Shown here in pieces: positions 21,597 to 31,775 of a DNA stretch of 64,000 nt. Below the pieces are notes generated by a model, which ran no database searches, was not told where the DNA came from, and worked only from the letters and a program-made list of their open reading frames with translations. How positions within the stretch are numbered: the first letter of the stretch is position 1; every line of letters starts with the position of its first letter. The position numbers and the translations under genes were made by a program. Source of the DNA: Mycosarcoma maydis (Eukaryota > Basidiomycota > Ustilaginomycetes > Ustilaginales). The stretch lies in NCBI RefSeq assembly GCF_000328475.2, contig NC_026491.1, forward strand, positions 62,001 through 126,000. Direction: 5' to 3'.

Positions 21597-21909
21597 TGGA
21601 TAGCAACAGTCATCCAGTTGACGTCTCTTTCACTTTTTCACGCGCATCGCGCAACTCGACTCGGTGTGTGTGCGCAACCCATTCGGTATCCCTGTCGCCA
21701 TCATTGCAGCACTGTCATGTTCTTACAACAAACACAACACCCAGGCGGCTCGATGAAAAAATCGTGAATCGTTGCATCGCGAATTGCAGCTCTGACACAG
21801 ATTCGTGCTTTATTGGTCGATGCTACTAGTGGTGACTGAAAAATTGCATTGCTGAACATGACGCCTGAAACATGCGGGGAGACACAAGTTGTGAGATTAC
21901 GTGGCGAGT
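21597..21909. other. Convergent 3' region between YOS1 and SIS1
   Basis: Short spacer between the 3' ends of YOS1 (+) and the DnaJ gene (-). It contains one TCGTGAATCGT motif near 21763. No other feature seen. Confidence 0.6.
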
Positions 21910-23118
21910 TTAGGGAGCCAAGACCTTTCGCAGGCCTTCCTTTTGGGCTGGAGTGAGATGCTCGGGTAGTTGGACGCTCCACTCGACGACGAGGTCGCCC
22001 TTCCGCTTTCCGCCGGTCTTGCTGATTGGCATGCCTTCGTTGGCCAACCTAGTGGTCTTGCCGGGAGTGATGCAGCTGGTGCCCGCCACGGGTTGCGGGA
22101 TGGGAACGTCGATCTTGCGGCCATCGAGCGTTTCGACCTGCTTGCGCGAGCCCGGTGTGCCTGGCTTGGGTGGGTCGAGCGCGTCGATGAGTTTCAGCGG
22201 GATAGTCAGTCGCAGATCATCACCATCGCGTCGGAAGTGCGCGTGCGGCTTCTCGTCGACAATGAAGACGACATCTTGGAACGATCCCGGTGACACTTCG
22301 TGTCCCGCCCCGCCGAACCGGATCTTGGTCCCTTTCTTCCAGCCCGGCTTGACTTCCACGGTGAGAATCTTTTCTTCCGATCCCCCCGAGGCCAATTTTC
22401 GACCCACTTTGAGCCGTTTCGTCGTACCAGTGTACAGGTCTTGCAGGGAGAGCGGCAGTTGCTTTTCCACGTCGCTCGGCTTCTCGTCGGCAGCCGCGCC
22501 AGCGCCAGTGTTGGGACTAGCGCCAAAGTTGAACGCGCCCGGCATGCCACCGCCCGCCTTTCTTCTTGCGCCTCCACCCCCTGCTCCGCCGAACATGTCT
22601 TCCATGCCAGACATACCACCCATGCCGCCCATAGGCATGCCACCCATTCCGCCACCAAACGGACTAGCTCCGCCAAAGATGCTAGCAAAGATATCGTTCG
22701 GGTCGCTCGGCGAGAAACCGCCCATTCCACCCATTCCGCCTGCACCACCTGCGCCACCTGCGCCACCAGTGGTAAACGTAAACGTTCGACCTCCGCCTCC
22801 CGGGAAGCCACCCGAGAAGCCAGCTGCTCCTCCGGGGAACCCGCTGAATCCACCTGCGGCTCCATCCGCCCCTGGTGGCGGCGGTCCGCCCGCCTTTAAG
22901 CCCTCTTCGCCAAATTGATCGTAGATGGCGCGCTTGTTCTTGTCGCTCAGCACTTCAAATGCCTCTCCGACCTCTTTGAACTTTTTGTTGGCCGTTTCGA
23001 TGTTATCCTTGTTGCGATCCGGATGCCATTTGAGTGCCGCTTTCTTGTACGCCTTTTTGAGCGTCTCGTCATCCGCGTCTTTCGCGACGCCGAGCACCTG
23101 GTAGTAGTCTTTCCCCAT
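21910..23118 (-). CDS. SIS1: Type II DnaJ/Hsp40 co-chaperone (Sis1/DNAJB1-like)
   Basis: Hsp70 co-chaperone of the cytosol and nucleus. 402 aa, one exon, starting [20 protein letters not shown]. The J domain covers residues 1-70 with the HPD motif at 32-34, needed to stimulate Hsp70 ATPase. A long Gly/Phe/Met-rich region follows (about 75-200), including repeated GGMG patterns. There is no CxxCxGxG zinc finger, so it is type II. The two beta-barrel substrate-binding domains begin at [19 protein letters not shown], and the C-terminal part includes [17 protein letters not shown]. Overall layout is that of Sis1. Confidence 0.93.
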   Translation of the reverse strand: MGKDYYQVLGVAKDADDETLKKAYKKAALKWHPDRNKDNIETANKKFKEVGEAFEVLSDKNKRAIYDQFGEEGLKAGGPPPPGADGAAGGFSGFPGGAAGFSGGFPGGGGRTFTFTTGGAGGAGGAGGMGGMGGFSPSDPNDIFASIFGGASPFGGGMGGMPMGGMGGMSGMEDMFGGAGGGGARRKAGGGMPGAFNFGASPNTGAGAAADEKPSDVEKQLPLSLQDLYTGTTKRLKVGRKLASGGSEEKILTVEVKPGWKKGTKIRFGGAGHEVSPGSFQDVVFIVDEKPHAHFRRDGDDLRLTIPLKLIDALDPPKPGTPGSRKQVETLDGRKIDVPIPQPVAGTSCITPGKTTRLANEGMPISKTGGKRKGDLVVEWSVQLPEHLTPAQKEGLRKVLAP

Positions 23119-23828
23119 CGTGTCACAACTTGCACGTCGCCGGTGGTTGGATTGGGTTTGTGAGGTACGCTGCCTCTTGTGGGGTGGAGATCCGCTATTG
23201 GTGTTCGGAACCGGAATGTTGAGCTACTCTCTTCGCCGTTTCGATTTCGGGTGAGATAAGCAAGATCGGAACTACACTGTACGTGTACTGAATGTGTTGT
23301 GTTTGGATCGAAAGATCAGACAGCGCTGATCGTCGTTGTCGTCGTGACGTTCTTCAAAGTATCGAGATTCCAGTAGGTAGTGAGAACGCAAATATCATGT
23401 GGCGGTTGCAAGACGTGCACAATCTACCTCACTGATATCAGTCACGAGTCTTGAATCTCTCGCCTTTCAATCAGAGCGCGTTGCGTTGACTCGGACTTGC
23501 ATGGAAGCGCACTGAATCATAAAATGATCTGTCCGCATCCTCCACTTTCCATTCCAACCTTCTCTGCCGCTCTCGCACTCTCCAGAATTTTCCGCAGAAT
23601 GACTTCATCCTCGATCCAAAATCGGGTCTCTTCCAAATCGTGATCCCCGATCATATCTGCCTAGAAATGCTTCGTGATTTCTACTAAACTCACCACGCGC
23701 TCCTTCTTGACGCTCTTCTCTCACAGTCACTCGTGACTACAACCCTACCAGGCGAAAGATGATGAATGAGATCGTTCAATTATTCCAGATAAATACTAAA
23801 CATTCAAGATTGCGCCCGACATCAAGTG
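23119..23828. other. Intergenic 5' region of SIS1
   Basis: Promoter side of the DnaJ gene and 3' flank of the next minus-strand gene. Only scattered CACG/TCGTG motifs were seen (for example near 23660 and 23735); no gene. Confidence 0.6.
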
Positions 23829-26800
23829 TCATCTAGCAGAGTTGATCGCCGAGGCACCGCCGGGCGGCGTGATAGGAGCGGTTGCATCAGCCGGCACCTG
23901 GGTTCGCCAGTTGTGGATGGAAGACGCTTTGGGATCCAGCATCATGGTCATCGGGTTCGGCGCGATAGGTGCTCCCATCTGCGGTGTGCCAGGTATCATT
24001 GGCATCGTCAACGCCGGAGACATGGCAGCTGAGACGCCAATCTGCGAGCCTGGTGCTACAGGTATGCCCATCTGCGAAGGCGACGTCATCGACATGCCCA
24101 AGGGCAATCCAATCGCCGGTGCTGGCAACCCATCGAACTGAGACGTTCCCATTAACATCGATCCGTTGGTCGGCAGTCCTATTATCGACTGGCGTGGGTC
24201 GGCCATGCCCAGTCCACCCATGCCGCCCATGAAGCTGGGAAGTCCGCTCATCCTATTCAGCATCATTGACGGGCGCGCATCGACTCCAGATGGCGACATC
24301 ATGCTGGAGTACGAAGAAACAAGACGTGCCTGCTGCTGCTGTTGGTCTTGTTGCTCCCTTTCAGACTGCAACTGTCGGATCAGCGCTGCCTGCTCTGCGA
24401 TGATCGCTGCTTGAGGGTGGACATAACCTAGCGGCTTATCGTCTTCGCTGTCGTCCTCGTCGCTGTCGTCACCCGCATCGCTGGCATTCGCGTCCACTCT
24501 AGCCTGCTCGTCACCGTCGTTGGGATTCGCATTCGTATCATTCGCACTGGCCTGTTGCGCCAGCCTTGCAGCCCTCTTCTGCGCCTTTTCGGCTTGTCTC
24601 GCTTCCTTGATCGCACGCTTTTGGTTTTCGAGCGCAGTGCGCATTGCAACGAGCGCTGCGTCGCCTCCGGGATGTCTATGACCGAGAGGCAGGTCTTCAT
24701 CTGAGTCCTCGTCATCCACAAACGGAACATCTCTGGCACTCGCAGCGTGCTGCGAAAGCGGCGGGACGAGACCATTCTGCAACGTACCATTCGTCTTTTG
24801 CAAGCTGTCGCGGCAGGGTGAGGAAGCCGACACTGAATGCTTCCCCAAGCTTCCATTGGCATGGGAGCTGTCTCTTGAGGTAGTAAAGTCGAGGTCTAGC
24901 TTTCCACCACCAAACATCATAGACTGCCGAATGCGTTTCTCCTTGAGCGCCGCCAGCGGCAACTCCTCATCAGAAGATTCCACATTGCCGGACCTTGCCG
25001 AATTCAGCGCGAGGCCGGCAGCGAAAGAAGACGGGCGCGATGCCACATTCTTCTTGACTTGAGCAAGCGGAACGTCATCGTCGCTGGAGTCCGGCGCCTG
25101 GTCGTTCGTTTCCGGTTCGACGTCAGATTCAATGAGCCATTCTTGTGCGGCCGTTTCCTCTCCAGCAAGCAGATTCAGGCTCCTTCGACCATGCTGCCCA
25201 TCTCCGCGCGCATCGTTGTCATCGTCAATGTCGAGAGCGATCACCGGAGGCTCTACAGGAGTCTGACTGCGTACAGGCAGCTCAGACTGAGCTTCTCCCT
25301 CCCCAAGAGCACCACTAGATGGAGCAATCGAACCTGCGACGGCATCTGAGCCAGTGAGACTGACCATGCTGTTGACCGCCGAAGTGTTCGAGATGCCCAG
25401 ATTCTTTTTGCTCTTCCTGCCGATCGTGAACAAGCCTCGCTCCTTCTTTGCTGTTGCTTTTGCCTCTCGTTGTTGACGAGCTGCTGCTTCCCGTTGAGCC
25501 TTTTCTTTGGCCTTTTCTGCCTCCTCCGCATCCTCTTGCTGCCTCTTGGCCATTTCCCTAGCCCAGATCTGGTCCGCTCCGAACACCGCTTCCATACGCT
25601 CGCGTGTATCATTGACTCCGACAGGCTTGTCGCGAAAGCCGCGGGCGATGCTAGGCGAGACGGACGCGCCATCGTCATAGACAGAGCCAGCAGGACGTAA
25701 CGAGGCTATTCCATCGCGATTGTCATCTATCTCGAGAGGCATGGGCTCACCATCCTCGAGCTGCACCTGGCCGTAGAAGCGCGCCTTGGATTTACGCTCT
25801 TGGTTGCGTTCAGAAGCAAGATCCAACAGACTCTTGCCATACAGTTTGCCGGCAGGCTTGCTGTCATCGACCCACCGCTTGTCGTCGTCGCTAGCCCAAA
25901 GGTCCGACTCTGTCTCGGTTTCTGTGAGGTCTTCCTCACTGGTGCTGCTAAGATCCAAATCTTCATCGGGACTGAGCTCGTCGACACCGACCTCCTTGAA
26001 CGATTTGCCCTCCTTGAGTGCCTCTTCCCTCTTTGCTCTCCGGATCCTGCGTGCAACTTTACGCTTGCGCTTCTCTTTGGCAAGACGCTTCGCTGCGCGT
26101 TTGGCTGATCGACTCTGCTTCTTGATATCGGCAAGTGGTTTGTCATCGTCGTCAGAGTTATCCGCTTGATCCGGATGGAAGATGTCGTCAACTCGAGTGC
26201 CCGCCTCGAAACCCCATCCCTCACGTTCGTCATCATGCTGCACCAGGTGATTACGGAAGAGGGCGGTGGTTGGGGCAGCAGCTCGCCGTCCGATTCCTCT
26301 TGGCGCAGCGGCGGGCACTTGGACGGCTCTGTCCACTTGAATGGGTTTGAGTCTCGTAGCTGTCTGATCTCGCTTCTTGTTGCCCGCCTTGGCTGCAAAG
26401 AGGGGTTGAGGTCCGTTGGCGCTGTGAACCACCAGGCTGCGCATGGGAGGCAGACCACCTCGGCTGTCGTGCAGCACAAATCCATCAGGAACGTGCAAGC
26501 TGTGCCGCTTGGTATCAGATGAAGCTGACATGTCCTCTGTGAGACGCAGCTTTGGCGCGAACTCGGTGCCTTGTAACGGCCGAGGCATCACAATAGTCTG
26601 AGGTGTTCGAGCGGCCAGTCCTAGCGGGCGAAGCGGCCCTCGACGTGGTGGGCTGACAAAATCGTCGTCGATGTCTTCTGACTCATTCAGTGGTGCAGAG
26701 CTGGCCACATCTGCTGACTGATCCGCAGCATTGCTATCGAGAAGACCTCCGGATTGCTTTTCCGACTCGTTGGGGTGAACTGCCTCTCCAATTCCAGCGG

Positions 26801-29075
26801 TCAGAGCTTCCGCGTCGGACTCACCGTCTCCCTCGTCGCCATCCGTAGCAGCGGTCTTCTTGGACTTGATGGGCTTGCCTTTCGCATCCATCATCATGCT
26901 CAAGCGAAACCACTTTTTACGTGGCTTGCCCCAGTTGGCCGATGACAAGTCAGGTTCAGCGCCTTCACCTAGTTGAATCTCAAAATTTTCGCCACCTGTC
27001 TGCGCGAGATCTTTGGCGAGGGCGGTAAAATCGGCTGAGGACGGTCTTCGACGCTTGGGGACGATTTTGAATCCGTTCTGATCCAACGGATCGTCGTCGT
27101 CGTTGACCTCCTCGTCAGCAAGCAGATCGCGGTTGATGCCGAGATGCATTGGAAATGTAGAATTACGAGCCACGTTCTGGAGCTGACGCGTGGTGAGGCT
27201 GTTGAAATCGAGGGCAGGAGAGGGGGTATGAGTTGGGCCCGCTTCGAAGTCGCGAGCCTGACCAAGTCCGGAATTGGCAGCTAGCAAGGCAGCCGCAAAG
27301 GGGCTGGGTCCAAGACCTAGATCATGCTCGGCAAATTGGTCCGTCACCCATCCTCGACTTTGGCGGCGTTGAGGTGTCGAGAAGCTGGACAACGGCGCCG
27401 CGGACACAGCGTCCTGGGCTGCAGTCAGGGGCGGAGGTGGCTGTTGTTCAGGTACACTGGATGAGCTGATCCCTTCAGCGTGAGAATTCAGCAGAGGCCC
27501 TGCGAGGAACGAGTTTCGTCGCGAGGTGCTACGCGAGTAAGAGCCAATGCCGACCATGTCATGAGCTTCTGTAGAGCCCGTCTGATCGAGAGAAGGTTGG
27601 GAAACCTGTACAGCGGTTGATGAGATAGATGCCGGTTGAGTCTCATTGGATGATGGATCTGCGACGTTAGCAGGTGCTCCGGCAAGACTCTGCTCGGATA
27701 CCTGCGCAATTTCGCCGGCGTCAACAGAATCCACAGGGGGCTGTACCATCAAGGCGGCAGATGGGTTGATGGAGCTTGCAAGAGGCGATGGGCAAGGTTG
27801 GTCGATGATAGAGTCTTCTGGCGCTGGTGCTGTCATAGCACTGTTGCTATCTTGAACGGCATTAGCAACAGCTGGAGGAGTAGCACTGCGCAATTCGCGT
27901 GAGGCCTCGCGAAGTGATACTCGCTTGTTGTCGTCAGAGGAAGCAATGATATGTTCAACGACTTGATCCTTGGTAGCTGTTGGTCCCGGTCCATCCCACT
28001 CGGACGGGGGAAGGTTCTCCTGGCGTTCTCGGTAGAGCTTGATCTTGGCCAAGAGCTCGAGCTTCGGATCTCCCGCGTCAATAGCGGCAGTGGAAGCTCC
28101 TACTATCTCGGAGCTAGCTCTGCGCACTGCAGGTGCTGAGTCTGCCATGTTGCGATCCGCCTCCATGGAGCGTCGTTCTGTGACGGAAGAACGGAGCTGT
28201 TCAAAGGATGGGCGGACGGCGATGCTGCCAGCCAGACTTTGGGCGCGGTTGCGTTGTCCAGCAGCGATGCGATCGCGTTCATCCTTGCTAAGGAACTTTT
28301 CGACTCCCCATTCGCTCAGCGCATCTGCATCGGTATCGATGGCGTCTTCACCGTCAGCTAGAGCAAGGATGCTTTGGGGACGGGAGCCGGGCTTGGAAGT
28401 ACGGCCGAGAACAGAGGGAGCAGCGTTGGAGAAGAGACTGTTTGATCGACTGCGTGTGGCTTCAGTGTCGATGAGGCCTCCAACGCTGCTGCCAGCACGG
28501 CTGCGTGCACGTTGTTCAGTGGGAAGAGCGACGCCGAGAAAGTCAACGCTGGGACGCTTTCCATCGTCGTCAGCGGCAAGGAGGCGGGAAAGACCGGTAG
28601 CTGCGCTCCAGGTGCGGACATGACGCTTGACTGCGATGCTTGCACCCTCTCGATAGGGGGCAAAGATAGCGCTCTGACTGGCAAGCGCTGGCTGCGGAGG
28701 AGGCGGCGGATGTACGATGTCATTCGCTTGAGGGGGATGGTAGATATGCCAGAACTGAGCTTTCTCGAGGATTCGCTCGTTGTCAGCCTCGATGAGAGCT
28801 GCGGCGAGTTGGAGACGAGCGTTGATGCGCTTGGTTATCTTGGGCTTTGGAGCTGCGGACGTTTCGTTGCCTAGCGCCGAGGGTGTGGCCGAGTTGGCAG
28901 GTTTGCCAATGGTACCGACATCGGAAGTGTTGCTGTTGAAAGTGGGAACGGTTGCAGCTGGCGAGGGAGCATGGATGGCGTGCTCGACCGACTGATAGAG
29001 CTGCTCTGCAGTTTGATGGAAGGCTGTATGCTCCTGCTGAGCTTGGCCAGATGCAGGGAATGCAATCGAGCTCAT
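23829..29075 (-). CDS. Large disordered protein with repeated acidic-PL motifs
   Basis: 1748 aa in one uninterrupted exon; not recognised. The N-terminus (about residues 75-190) has the only domain-like stretch, including ALIEADNERILEKAQFWHIY and a following FAPYREGASIAVKRHVRTW. The remainder is charged and Ser/Pro-rich, with a middle patch (GFKIVPKRRRPSSADFTALA, KPRKKWFRLSMMMD) and a KE-rich coiled segment (about 1160-1200, AKEKAQREAAARQQREAKAT). Five copies of a short motif stand out: an acidic run, then x-P-L-(A/G), as in DDDDKPLADIKK, SDDDVPLAQVKK, SDEELPLAALKE, DEDLPLGHRH and EDDKPLGYVH. The C-terminus is Met/Gly/Pro-rich. The pattern suggests a scaffold with repeated binding peptides; this is inference. 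The long intact frame argues that it is a real gene. Confidence 0.8.
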   Translation of the reverse strand: MSSIAFPASGQAQQEHTAFHQTAEQLYQSVEHAIHAPSPAATVPTFNSNTSDVGTIGKPANSATPSALGNETSAAPKPKITKRINARLQLAAALIEADNERILEKAQFWHIYHPPQANDIVHPPPPPQPALASQSAIFAPYREGASIAVKRHVRTWSAATGLSRLLAADDDGKRPSVDFLGVALPTEQRARSRAGSSVGGLIDTEATRSRSNSLFSNAAPSVLGRTSKPGSRPQSILALADGEDAIDTDADALSEWGVEKFLSKDERDRIAAGQRNRAQSLAGSIAVRPSFEQLRSSVTERRSMEADRNMADSAPAVRRASSEIVGASTAAIDAGDPKLELLAKIKLYRERQENLPPSEWDGPGPTATKDQVVEHIIASSDDNKRVSLREASRELRSATPPAVANAVQDSNSAMTAPAPEDSIIDQPCPSPLASSINPSAALMVQPPVDSVDAGEIAQVSEQSLAGAPANVADPSSNETQPASISSTAVQVSQPSLDQTGSTEAHDMVGIGSYSRSTSRRNSFLAGPLLNSHAEGISSSSVPEQQPPPPLTAAQDAVSAAPLSSFSTPQRRQSRGWVTDQFAEHDLGLGPSPFAAALLAANSGLGQARDFEAGPTHTPSPALDFNSLTTRQLQNVARNSTFPMHLGINRDLLADEEVNDDDDPLDQNGFKIVPKRRRPSSADFTALAKDLAQTGGENFEIQLGEGAEPDLSSANWGKPRKKWFRLSMMMDAKGKPIKSKKTAATDGDEGDGESDAEALTAGIGEAVHPNESEKQSGGLLDSNAADQSADVASSAPLNESEDIDDDFVSPPRRGPLRPLGLAARTPQTIVMPRPLQGTEFAPKLRLTEDMSASSDTKRHSLHVPDGFVLHDSRGGLPPMRSLVVHSANGPQPLFAAKAGNKKRDQTATRLKPIQVDRAVQVPAAAPRGIGRRAAAPTTALFRNHLVQHDDEREGWGFEAGTRVDDIFHPDQADNSDDDDKPLADIKKQSRSAKRAAKRLAKEKRKRKVARRIRRAKREEALKEGKSFKEVGVDELSPDEDLDLSSTSEEDLTETETESDLWASDDDKRWVDDSKPAGKLYGKSLLDLASERNQERKSKARFYGQVQLEDGEPMPLEIDDNRDGIASLRPAGSVYDDGASVSPSIARGFRDKPVGVNDTRERMEAVFGADQIWAREMAKRQQEDAEEAEKAKEKAQREAAARQQREAKATAKKERGLFTIGRKSKKNLGISNTSAVNSMVSLTGSDAVAGSIAPSSGALGEGEAQSELPVRSQTPVEPPVIALDIDDDNDARGDGQHGRRSLNLLAGEETAAQEWLIESDVEPETNDQAPDSSDDDVPLAQVKKNVASRPSSFAAGLALNSARSGNVESSDEELPLAALKEKRIRQSMMFGGGKLDLDFTTSRDSSHANGSLGKHSVSASSPCRDSLQKTNGTLQNGLVPPLSQHAASARDVPFVDDEDSDEDLPLGHRHPGGDAALVAMRTALENQKRAIKEARQAEKAQKRAARLAQQASANDTNANPNDGDEQARVDANASDAGDDSDEDDSEDDKPLGYVHPQAAIIAEQAALIRQLQSEREQQDQQQQQARLVSSYSSMMSPSGVDARPSMMLNRMSGLPSFMGGMGGLGMADPRQSIIGLPTNGSMLMGTSQFDGLPAPAIGLPLGMSMTSPSQMGIPVAPGSQIGVSAAMSPALTMPMIPGTPQMGAPIAPNPMTMMLDPKASSIHNWRTQVPADATAPITPPGGASAINSAR

Positions 29076-30215
29076 GGCGTCGTCGAGGTGATGAGGTTGC
29101 TCTTTGCGTTCAAGGCGGTGTTGTCATGGTCGATCCATGGAGGAGCTTTGTTGCAAATTCAAATTCAGTGTTATAGCGAGGATGTGCGATGAGGTGGAAG
29201 TGTGATCCCAAACGGTGTGATCCCAAAAGGGGGCGCAAAGGATGGAGTGAATGTGTCTAGATGAATGGGTGTGCGTGCCAAGCTGTGTCTGGAAGCGTGA
29301 TGTTACCAGATGCAACAGGTCACTTGGACCCCTGTGTGTTGCTTTTGCCTTTTTGTCCAACCAACCGTCACGGAGCGTCGTGCGTGATTCAAGATTTCTG
29401 AAAATCGTGAATCGTGAAAATCACAGCGTGAATCGTGATTGAATGAAGGATGTGGTTAGCCTTCTTTGGATTTTATTATACAGTAACATAGCTTATATTA
29501 TTATTAATATAATGTCATTTTGTGCTATGCCATGCCGTGAGTCTGGATCATTACAGTCAAGGATTGGTTTGCGAGGAAGAGGAGAGGAGAGGAGAGTACA
29601 ACGCGAATGGAAGGGCTATAGAACGCAACGAAAAGGCAATGGGAGATAGAGTCCCGAATGTACGAGTTCACAGTCACCATTCAAGATTTGTCTTGATTGC
29701 GGCCGACTTTGCGACGTGTGAACACAGGTGAAGTTATAGTAACCTGTCCGATCGAGCGGTCAAGCAGTCACGATCAAGTGCAAGCCACTGTGAATGTCTG
29801 CATTCCAAGTCAAGAGTCGTGAGTGTGTGTGGTGCGTGGTGCGTGGGGTGTTATAGCCAGGACATGTGAGATTCACGGTTGGTCTGCACGGTGGACTCCC
29901 GACGTTTGCCAAGCACAGCCAACAGCGCGAGAAGTGTGACTGACCAAGGTTATGTTTATTACGCTTCGTCGAGGCTCGATTCACGATTTGTACTTCAAGT
30001 CATGTTTTTGTCGGCATAACACTTTTTTCCTGCAACCGTCACAGCGTGAACCATGCGTGAACTCGCACAAACGGCGAGCCTCCACACTCACTCAGCGTTC
30101 GCCGCCATTCGTGATTCACGACTTCTCAGGCCCTGCAGGATGGGAGTCCACTTTTACCTTTCCGCTCGAGCGATACCACAACGAGCTATCGCCCGCTCCA
30201 GGATTCAATCCAAGA
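29076..30215. other. Intergenic region with heptamer array
   Basis: Divergent 5' region of the 1748-aa protein and the TDG gene. It contains a heptamer array at 29405-29439, AT-rich TTATTATTAATATAATG near 29495, and further CACGATT motifs (29985, 30113). The TDG frame is open from an ATG at 29952, but that leader includes repeat-derived sequence and was not included in the CDS. Confidence 0.6.
29405..29439. repeat. Heptamer array, TCGTGAA-type, five units
   Basis: Five consecutive 7-bp units: TCGTGAA, TCGTGAA, AATCACA, GCGTGAA, TCGTGAT. The phase is kept even though one unit has diverged, showing a true 7-bp period. Confidence 0.75.
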
Positions 30216-31775
30216 ATGCCACAACAACTAGAGCAGAGAGCTTGCAGAGCATCCTTGCACGCTCCGGCTTCGCCACCTCCGGAAAACGCAACGGGCCGAA
30301 TACCTGCAAGCTTTGCTGCCTCTTTCCTGTACCAAGGAGATGGCAGAGTGAGACATCCCAACATGTCATCGTGTAGCACATCAGAGGCGTCTTCTTCTCT
30401 ACCAAATACACTGAGAAGAAGCCCGCGAGCCAAGCAATTGAGCCATACAGACCTGTGTTTGGCCTTTTCGCCGGAGGACGACCAGAGCGACAAGGCATCC
30501 CGGGTTGGCAGCAATGTCTCTTTCTCCAAGAGACGCATGAACGACAACCGAGAAGTGACCTCGTTAGACATCCAAGCTTCGCGAGGCTCGGACGGTCAGA
30601 AGAAGGTCACGTCCCGAAAGAGGATCCGACGCACAAGAGACGATCCCAACTCAGCGTCAGGAAGCATTTATGCTCACTTGCAAGCTGTACCAGATCTATT
30701 CGCTGAGCGCAACGACATCATGCTGTGCGGTATCAACCCAGGCGTCAAATCTTCCTCTTCAGGCCATCACTTTGCGCACCGGTCGAATCACTTTTATCCG
30801 TCCCTTCATCTGGCTGGCATCACGTCCCGGCGGATGAAGCCCGAACAAGACGTCGAATTCCCCTTTCTGCGACCCTATTCCCTCGGTCTAACCAACCTAG
30901 CGCCGAGACCAACAGCAGAAGGCAACGAGCTGCTCCCTAGTGAGCTCATCGATGGCGTGCCCGTTCTCCTCGAAAAGATCCTTAAATGGAAGAGTGGTTC
31001 CCAGACTCAGTCGTGTTTCGTCAGTGAAAGGGTATCTCGGAAGCCTTTGTGAAAGGTCTCAAGCATGCACGTGCGCATTCGCAGCGAGTCGTCTCGAACT
31101 GAAACGTTCTATTCACGACCTGTGTCCCCTAGGGCAAGGCCCAATCCTGAGCACAGTGTCAAGCTTGAGTACGACGACACGAGTCTAGATGCGACTCCAA
31201 CCAAAGTAACAAGCAGCGAGCACGCTGCGCAAGCATGGCTACAAGTGTCCATCCCTGCAGATGTCCTTTGTGCATATACCGCACCCATAGGTGAGAGAAA
31301 AGACGTCAAGCCGAGGGAAAAAGGTCTGCACCCAAGCACGAAGAAGCAACTCTACACAAAGGGCAAATCGAAGGATGATGCCGGATATGGCGTCCTGCCG
31401 CTCTGCGTACCCCACTCCACCCCAAGTCGTGGAAGCTCTCTTACTCTTGACCAAGTATCTCTCCTCTTCGTATCGCCGTCCAGTTCAGCACGCGTAACGA
31501 CACATTTCCTCGACGATAAGGCACGCATCCTGGCCAGCCTTCGACGGCTGATAGAGCATCTTCAAGCATCTAGCATCACGGACGCTCCGCCTTCGAACGG
31601 CCATTTTGAGTTTACATTGGGAAACGGTAGTGACGGAAAACACGACAAGCTCGAATCAGATACAACCGGTGCCAACGAATCGTCACATCTGCTACCGCAA
31701 CCAGAAGCGACAAAGACGATTTACCTGGAAATCGTGGACTTGTCACGATTCTCACTTGGCGCTGTCGACGCTTGA
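30216..31775 (+). CDS. G/T(U) mismatch-specific thymine DNA glycosylase (TDG/Mug family), frame broken
   Basis: Base-excision repair glycosylase removing T or U from G mispairs; nuclear. The catalytic segment is clear: AVPDLFAERNDIMLCGINPG, followed by SGHHFAHRSNHFYPSLHLAG and LGLTNLAPRPTAEGNELLPS. The Asn of GINPG is the catalytic residue of the TDG/Mug clade. The second signature, SLLFVSPSSSARV, lies near 31470 and is followed by LDDKARILASLRRL. The two halves share one reading frame, but that frame has a stop at 31050-31052, and the conserved stretch KGISEAFVKGLKHARA between them (from 31028) is in another frame. An intron placed over this point would remove conserved sequence, so a frameshift (real or an assembly error) fits better. 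The first 130 residues are disordered; the start at 30216 is provisional (ATG at 30363 is an alternative). Confidence 0.72.
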
